From the NCBI GenBank assembly GCA_046328715.1, contig JAXLWB010000013.1, forward strand, positions 124,001 through 188,000: a DNA stretch of 64,000 bases, written 5' to 3'. The notes beneath the pieces were generated by a model. That model made no database searches. It saw only the letters and a list, made by a program, of their open reading frames with translations, and was not told the origin of the DNA. Each line of letters starts with the position of its first letter. Within the stretch, counting starts at the first letter, position 1. The stretch comes from JAXLWB01 sp046328715. GTDB taxonomy: Bacteria; Chloroflexota; Anaerolineae; Caldilineales; Caldilineaceae. Below, in pieces: positions 60,375 through 64,000 of the stretch. A program made the position numbers and the translations under genes.

Positions 60375-62507
60375 ATGCAACTACCTCAAGACTATTTCGA
60401 ACGCGTCTATGCAGGCGTGCTTGGCAAAATTATCGGTGTCTATCTTGGTCGGCCCTTTGAGGGTTGGTGGTACGACAAGATCATGGCCGACCTGGGCGAG
60501 ATTTGGTATTACCAACACGAGCGACGTGACAAAGGTCTGCGCGATAACATCCTGATCGTCACTGATGATGACATCAGTGGCACCTTTACCTTTCTGCGCG
60601 CTCTAGAGGATTACGGACTTTCCCCCAATCTGACAGCCGAGCAGATCGGGCAGAGCTGGCTCAATTACATCATTGAGCGACGCACGATCCTCTGGTGGGG
60701 TGGTATGGGTAACTCGACTGAACATACCGCTTTCCTGCGCCTGAAAAATGGCATCCCTGCCCCACGCAGCGGCTCGATTGCACTCAACGGCAAGGTCGTG
60801 GCCGAGCAGATCGGTTCGCAGATCTTCATTGATGGCTGGGCGATGGTTTCGCCGGGCGACCCGGCGCAAGCTGCCGATCTGGCCAGACGTGCCGCCTCGG
60901 TCAGCCACGATGGCGAGGCAATCTACGGCGCACAGGTGATTGCGGCGATGGAGGCGGCTGCCTTTGTCGAGCGCGATCTCAACAAGTTGATCGACATCGG
61001 GGTCAGCTTTATTCCTAAAGATAGCATTATCTACCGCATGATCAGCGACATTCGTGAGTGGCGCGAGGAGTTTGGAGATCAGTGGCGCAGCAGCCGCGAG
61101 CAACTGGAGAAGTATTACGGTTACGACACCTACGGCGGCAACTGTCACATGGTGCCCAACCACGGTGTCATCCTGATGTCACTGCTGCATGGCGACGATG
61201 ATTTCCAGAAGTCGCTGATGATTGCCAATACTGCTGGCTGGGATACCGACTGCAATTCGGGCAACGTCGGCTGTCTGCTGGGCATCAAGAATGGGCTGCA
61301 AGGTATCGACGCTGGCCCCGATTGGCGCGGCCCCGTGGCAGATCGACTCTATCTCGCCACTGCCGAAGGCGGACGGGCGATCACCGATGCAGTGCAAGTC
61401 ACACAGTGGGTGACCAATCTTGGGCGGTCCTTGGCGGGTGAAGCGCCGTTGAACCCTAAGGATGGCGCACGATACCACTTTGAATTGCCCGGTTCCGTGC
61501 AAGGTTTTATGGTAGAAGCAAGCCACGAAAGCGCTGAAACCTCGTTGGAAAATGGTATCGGCTATAGTCACACTGGTAGCCGCAGCCTAGCAATTCGCTA
61601 TCAGCATCTCGCCCCAGGACGGTACAGCCGAGTGGCGACGGCGACCTTTACGCCGCCCGAGGCGGTCAACATGAAGGGCTATGAACTACACGCCTCGCCC
61701 ACGCTCTACCCAGGGCAGACAGTGCGTACCCGCCTGACCGCCCATTCAGGCAACGGCTGTGGCGTAACGGTGCAGCTTTACATCCGGTGTTATGGTGCCC
61801 AGGACCAATTGGAACGGGTCTATGGTCCCGAAACGGTGATCGGACCAGCCGACCACAATACGTTGCAATGGCGCATTCCCGAAACTGGCGGGCGACCCAT
61901 CGCCGAGATCGGCCTGGAACTCCGCACCAACAGCCGCGCCGATGGTACTCTCTTTCTCGACTATCTCACCTGGGAAGGGGGAGCGGAATGTACCTTCACC
62001 GACCCCGAAGATGGCGGCCAGATGTGGCGACGGGCCTGGGTCAACGGCATCGACCAATTCGACTTCCGCTGGGCCGAACCATACCGCCTCTGTCAGAACA
62101 GCGGACGCGGCTTGTTGATGACTGGCACCCGTGACTGGCGCAATTACCGCGCCATTAGCACCTTGACCCCACACTTGGTCACTGCGACTGGGGTGGCGGT
62201 GCATGTGCAAGGCATGCGTCGCTACTATGCCTTGCTTTTGGCGCAGAGTGAAGGCAAACCAGTAGCTCGCCTGGTCAAAGTGCTGCACGATGAAACGGTT
62301 CTCGCCGAAGCTGCCTTTGATTGGAGCTTTGGCACAAGCTACGAATTGAGTCTGCAAGTCAATGGCAACCACCTGCAAGGCTTCGTCAACGGCAAGTTGC
62401 TTCTGGATGTCAACGATGAGGAACCGACCTTGCGCAGCGGCGGCATTGCCTTGATCTGCGAAGAGGGAAGAGTGGGAACGAGCGCAGTACAAATTGTTCC
62501 AGCGTGA
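60375..62507 (+). CDS. ADP-ribosylglycohydrolase-family protein with C-terminal beta-rich domain
   Basis: A 710-residue protein. Residues about 8-350 are an ADP-ribosylglycohydrolase (DraG-like) domain: ERVYAGVLGKIIGVYLGRPF, DDDISGTFTFLRAL and NTAGWDTDCNSGNVGCLLGI hold the acidic metal ligands. The remaining 350 residues are two beta-rich parts (LYPGQTVRTRLTAHSGNG; then LQVNGNHLQGFVNGKLLLDV) that look like lectin- or laminin-like sugar-binding modules. No signal peptide. Encoded last in a sugar importer operon, it probably cleaves an imported N- or O-glycoside instead of ADP-ribosylated protein; this is inference. AAGGAAA lies before ATG 60375. Confidence 0.87.
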   Translation: MQLPQDYFERVYAGVLGKIIGVYLGRPFEGWWYDKIMADLGEIWYYQHERRDKGLRDNILIVTDDDISGTFTFLRALEDYGLSPNLTAEQIGQSWLNYIIERRTILWWGGMGNSTEHTAFLRLKNGIPAPRSGSIALNGKVVAEQIGSQIFIDGWAMVSPGDPAQAADLARRAASVSHDGEAIYGAQVIAAMEAAAFVERDLNKLIDIGVSFIPKDSIIYRMISDIREWREEFGDQWRSSREQLEKYYGYDTYGGNCHMVPNHGVILMSLLHGDDDFQKSLMIANTAGWDTDCNSGNVGCLLGIKNGLQGIDAGPDWRGPVADRLYLATAEGGRAITDAVQVTQWVTNLGRSLAGEAPLNPKDGARYHFELPGSVQGFMVEASHESAETSLENGIGYSHTGSRSLAIRYQHLAPGRYSRVATATFTPPEAVNMKGYELHASPTLYPGQTVRTRLTAHSGNGCGVTVQLYIRCYGAQDQLERVYGPETVIGPADHNTLQWRIPETGGRPIAEIGLELRTNSRADGTLFLDYLTWEGGAECTFTDPEDGGQMWRRAWVNGIDQFDFRWAEPYRLCQNSGRGLLMTGTRDWRNYRAISTLTPHLVTATGVAVHVQGMRRYYALLLAQSEGKPVARLVKVLHDETVLAEAAFDWSFGTSYELSLQVNGNHLQGFVNGKLLLDVNDEEPTLRSGGIALICEEGRVGTSAVQIVPA

Positions 62508-62567
62508 TTCAGAGCGGTTAGCGTTAGCGTACGAGTCTACCGTACGCTAACGCTAACCGCTCTGAAT
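62507..62567. terminator. Perfect 27-bp hairpin shared by two convergent genes
   Basis: Bases 62507-62533 are exactly complementary to 62541-62567, with loop AGTCTAC. Arms contain AGCGGTTAGCGTTAGCGTAC. Its two ends touch the last base of each convergent stop codon (62507 on the plus strand, 62567 on the minus strand), so it occupies the entire gap. It most likely acts as a bidirectional terminator/decay barrier. Confidence 0.85.
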
Positions 62568-64000
62568 TATCTTGTCACCATTGGCAAGAAAAGCTGTTTG
62601 ACCGCCCCGTTACTGTCCATATAATCCGGCATCCCGTCCTTGTTGCTGTCAGGGCAGGGGCTGCCGGTGGGACATTCTTCGTGGTCGGATAGGCCGTCGC
62701 CGTCGCTGTCGCCGCTAGTGGGGCCGTTGCTGGCCGGGTCGAGGTAGTTGGGAATGCCATCCTGGTCGAGGTCGCTTAAGCCTTCGTCGGTAAAGTCACG
62801 GCTGCCAATGGTGGGTAGACCATCATCATCATCGTCTGGGTCGAGGTAGTTGGGAAGGCCATCGCCGTCGGTATCCAGGCAGGGCCAACTGGTTGGACAT
62901 TCTGTCGCATCCTCCACGCTGTCGCCATCGCTGTCACCACTCTTCGGCCCCTGATCAGCCTTGTCCAGGTAGTCTGGAATGTGATCGCTATCCCCATCCT
63001 TACACGGAACCCCTGTAGCGCACTCCTGGCGGGTGAGGAGGTCATCGCCGTCGTCATCGGCGTCCAGCGCATTCATGAGTCCATCTTGGTCACTGTCTCG
63101 CTTGTTGGATTCGAGAAAGTCGGCGATGCCATCGTGATCGGCATCGGGCGGGGTCAAGACAATGCCGCCGTTGTCGCCGTCAACCACGTTGGCCAGGCCG
63201 TCGCCATCGGTATCGATGGTGTTGTCGATTCTGCCATCTTGGTTGTTATCCAGTACTTTGTAGCCTGCCTCTTGAATATCCTTGATGCCATCTCCATCAC
63301 TGTCCAGATCGAGATAATTGGGAACTGCATCGCCATCCTCATCCTGTCCACGTTCCAACATATCGGGCAAGCCATCATTGTCGGCATCGCTATCCTGGCT
63401 GTTGGGCAGCGAATCATTGTCACTGTCCAGAATTGCACTCTCCAGATAGTTGGGAATGCCATCCTCATCACTGTCGGGGCAGGGCGTTGATGCTGGCAGA
63501 CCATTCGGGCATTCGCTGTAGGTCGTCGAGCCATCGCCGTCGTCGTCGTTGTCCTCTTGATCGTTTGACCCGTCACCATCCGAGTCGAGCAGACGATTCT
63601 CCTGATGGTCGGGGATGCCGTCAAGATCGCTGTCTTGAATCGTGAGGGGTGTGCCACCTATGCTGGGGTCAATTGAATCGGGCAAACCGTCGTGATCGCT
63701 GTCGGTTTGATTGTCGAGTAGCCCATCGTGATTGCTGTCCAAATCGTCGTGGCCAGCTTCGACAAGGTCATAAAGGCCATCGCCGTCGCTGTCCAGGTCG
63801 AGGAAGTCGGCAATGCCATTACTATCGCGATCTTGAAGCCCTTCATAGCGGTCGGTCAAGCCATCCCCATCCGAGTCTTTGTCGTGATCGTTGGGAATCG
63901 TGTCATGATCTGGGTCGGCTGTGTTGGATTCGAGAGAATCAGGAATGCCGTCGCCATCGCCATCGGGACAGGGCGAACCAATAGGGCACTCTGACTGAGT
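62567..64000 (-). CDS. Thrombospondin-type-3 calcium-repeat surface protein (5' end cut by window edge)
   Basis: The open frame runs from the stop at 62567 through the right edge; the in-frame TTG at 63859 is not a true start because the repeats continue beyond it. At least 475 residues consist almost wholly of Asp-rich repeats (SDGDGLPDSID, DADNDGLPDMLE, DTDGDGLPNYLDPDDD), each binding calcium in thrombospondin type 3 repeats. Cys pairs recur as ECPTGSPCPD-like inserts. The protein ends KQLFLPMVTR, a C-terminal pattern (aromatic-Leu-Pro-hydrophobic-x-Arg) that I associate with exported Chloroflexota proteins. It is probably a long extracellular adhesin or matrix protein. Confidence 0.88.
   Translation of the reverse strand, partial: TQSECPIGSPCPDGDGDGIPDSLESNTADPDHDTIPNDHDKDSDGDGLTDRYEGLQDRDSNGIADFLDLDSDGDGLYDLVEAGHDDLDSNHDGLLDNQTDSDHDGLPDSIDPSIGGTPLTIQDSDLDGIPDHQENRLLDSDGDGSNDQEDNDDDGDGSTTYSECPNGLPASTPCPDSDEDGIPNYLESAILDSDNDSLPNSQDSDADNDGLPDMLERGQDEDGDAVPNYLDLDSDGDGIKDIQEAGYKVLDNNQDGRIDNTIDTDGDGLANVVDGDNGGIVLTPPDADHDGIADFLESNKRDSDQDGLMNALDADDDGDDLLTRQECATGVPCKDGDSDHIPDYLDKADQGPKSGDSDGDSVEDATECPTSWPCLDTDGDGLPNYLDPDDDDDGLPTIGSRDFTDEGLSDLDQDGIPNYLDPASNGPTSGDSDGDGLSDHEECPTGSPCPDSNKDGMPDYMDSNGAVKQLFLPMVTR

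Overview
The window looks like chromosome from an uncultured or environmental Chloroflexota bacterium (Anaerolineae/Caldilinea-like). This is inferred from several features seen together: lipoprotein substrate-binding proteins, a secreted calcium-repeat protein ending in LFLPMVTR, multihaem cytochromes linked to NrfD/molybdopterin oxidoreductases, and intergenic spaces full of degenerate seven-base repeats. No rRNA, tRNA, CRISPR array or transposase gene was recognised. About 50 genes are supported, most of them with recognisable families.

Layout. 1-4.6 kb: a peptide-type ABC binding lipoprotein (cut by the left edge), a LacI-type repressor with a strong promoter and a double operator, a small ORF and a zinc alcohol dehydrogenase. 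4.8-7.1 kb: a CoxE-like VWA protein and its MoxR ATPase. 7.3-11 kb: M20 peptidase, endonuclease IV, tsaB and rimI. 11-18 kb: sortase and LysM lipoproteins, Gfo/Idh/MocA oxidoreductase, etfA/etfB, a hexapeptide acetyltransferase and an SGNH hydrolase. 18-24.7 kb: a STAND-like ATPase, cutC, a TRM11-like methylase, UV endonuclease uvsE and an unknown gene, followed by a decayed second piece of uvsE. 24.9-27.6 kb: a membrane-anchored EEP-family hydrolase, then an AT-richer island with two small overlapping genes and an Mrr-type nuclease.

27.7-43 kb is the most interesting part. An ArsR regulator, a membrane-anchored trihaem cytochrome, two YeeE/YedE sulfur-transport-like proteins, a Tat-exported molybdopterin oxidoreductase, its FeS subunit and an NrfD quinol subunit are followed on the same strand by a dihaem cytochrome c, cytochrome b (frameshifted), a nonahaem cytochrome and a Rieske protein. 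This joins a polysulfide-reductase-like module to a bc-complex-like module. A promoter with an ArsR-type palindrome starts the run. An FmdE-family gene just downstream has a leader that matches a molybdenum-cofactor (Moco) riboswitch. Upstream on the same strand are a multi-cluster ferredoxin, a TlpA thioredoxin, a PRC-barrel protein (probably frameshifted) and a cysteine-free Crp-family regulator.

43-64 kb: katG; a catabolic-looking run (RidA-like, double-SDR, SelA/DgaE-like PLP enzyme, small unknown); remnants of a broken locus near 50.5 kb; a CapA-like lipoprotein; an ABC-2 exporter (ATPase and two permeases) with a leaderless promoter; a nucleotidyltransferase; a sugar ABC importer ending in an ADP-ribosylglycohydrolase-family protein with an extra beta-rich domain; and a long thrombospondin-type-3 repeat protein that runs off the right edge. 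The last two genes converge on one perfect 27-bp hairpin.

Intergenic DNA is repeat-rich: heptad-repeat hairpins at many gene junctions and at least three families of palindromic MITE/REP-like elements, two of which sit inside heptad hairpins.
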